Source of the DNA: Rhizobium sp. BT03
GTDB taxonomy: Bacteria > Pseudomonadota > Alphaproteobacteria > Rhizobiales > Rhizobiaceae
NCBI RefSeq assembly: GCF_030053155.1
Contig: NZ_CP125640.1
Span: 2,741,501-2,805,500, forward strand
DNA length: 64,000 nt
Direction: 5' to 3'
In this document: in pieces, positions 63,726-64,000 of the stretch
How positions within the stretch are numbered: position 1 is the first letter of the stretch
Layout of the letters: each line of letters begins with the position of its first letter
Made by a program: the position numbers and the translations under genes
The notes under the pieces: model-generated
Database searches by the model: none
What the model was told of the DNA's origin: nothing
What the model saw: the letters and a program-made list of their open reading frames with translations, nothing else

Positions 63726-64000
63726 TTGGATATAGCGCCGGAGAGAGAGGACATCGCCGACATGCCGGTTCAACGGCAATGGTTCGGAGACCGGCTTGTG
63801 CTGAAACGCATCGTGCTTGCGGTGCTGGCGCTGGTGATCCTTCCCTATGCGCTGATCTTTTTTTATCTGCTGCCGTTCATTCACCCGGTCTCGACGCTGA
63901 TGCTGCGCGATCTCGTGCTGTTGCGCGGTTATGACCGCAGATGGGTGTCGATTGACGAGATCGCCCCGGTGCTGGTGCAGTCGGTGATGATGTCCGAAGA
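63726..64000 (+). CDS. mtgA: Monofunctional peptidoglycan glycosyltransferase, N-terminal part
   Basis: Partial gene cut by the window edge. The N-terminus has a membrane anchor ([20 protein letters not shown]) followed by [14 protein letters not shown] and the glycosyltransferase lead [16 protein letters not shown], where the next residue would start the catalytic EDxxF motif. MtgA polymerises glycan strands from lipid II. TTG 63726 is used, with GGGG just before; an in-frame ATG at 63762 is possible. Divergent from ispA. Confidence 0.88.
   Translation, partial: MDIAPEREDIADMPVQRQWFGDRLVLKRIVLAVLALVILPYALIFFYLLPFIHPVSTLMLRDLVLLRGYDRRWVSIDEIAPVLVQSVMMSE

Overview
The window is a chromosomal segment of a fast-growing rhizobium, most likely of the Rhizobium etli/leguminosarum group. 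The signs are high GC content, a complete cyclic beta-1,2-glucan locus (ndvB, opgC, ndvA), a chromosomal pyruvate carboxylase, several ABC transporters, a LuxR solo regulator, and intergenic palindromic repeats of the kind common in Rhizobium. No phage, insertion sequence, CRISPR array or large island is visible, so this is mostly core genome with small accessory pieces.

Region 1 (1-17,250) is mainly minus-strand housekeeping. It begins with the tail of a bacterioferritin on the plus strand. A cell-envelope run follows (rppH, a divergent polysaccharide deacetylase, ctpA, an EnvC-like factor, rlmH, rsfS). A second run holds nadD, proA, proB, obgE, two GNAT acetyltransferases, rpmA and rplU. 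The nadD and rsfS genes, neighbours in many bacteria, are split here by a molybdate module (a DNA-binding-only ModE and modABC with a ModE-type operator) and by a clear small RNA gene with three CU-rich anti-Shine-Dalgarno loops, resembling the alphaproteobacterial alpha-r14/NfeR1 family.

Region 2 (17,300-24,100) holds a tRNA-Ser(CGA), a thioredoxin-fold protein, a DUF6880 protein, a small DUF2934 protein, a ThuA-like protein, galE overlapping a phosphonate monoester hydrolase/sulfatase-like gene, and a DUF1993 protein.

Region 3 (24,100-34,600) is nutrient uptake on the plus strand. A sugar ABC transporter of the myo-inositol type has a GGAA-N6-TTCC IolR-like operator over its promoter. After it come a membrane dipeptidase and a five-gene peptide ABC transporter, with four-base overlaps between the last four genes.

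Region 4 (34,600-49,200) has two small protein genes, a ParE/RHH-type toxin-antitoxin pair, the 2,839-residue cyclic glucan synthase NdvB, the glucan-modifying OpgC, a VOC protein and the glucan exporter NdvA. Synthesis, substitution and export of periplasmic cyclic glucan therefore sit within about 13 kb.

Region 5 (49,200-64,000) holds a LuxR solo with intact acyl-homoserine-lactone contact residues, pyruvate carboxylase, an FMN reductase, an amino-acid (possibly cystine) ABC transporter, a DMT transporter divergent from a DeoR regulator and MFS transporter, then ispG, hisC, a farnesyl diphosphate synthase and the start of mtgA.

No wholly new multi-gene system is evident. The most rewarding items are the small RNA, the molybdate insertion between nadD and rsfS, the IolR-like operator, the nested palindromic elements lying inside or beside transporter genes, and the small conserved-looking membrane protein. 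All calls come from reading the sequence and its translations; no database search was run.
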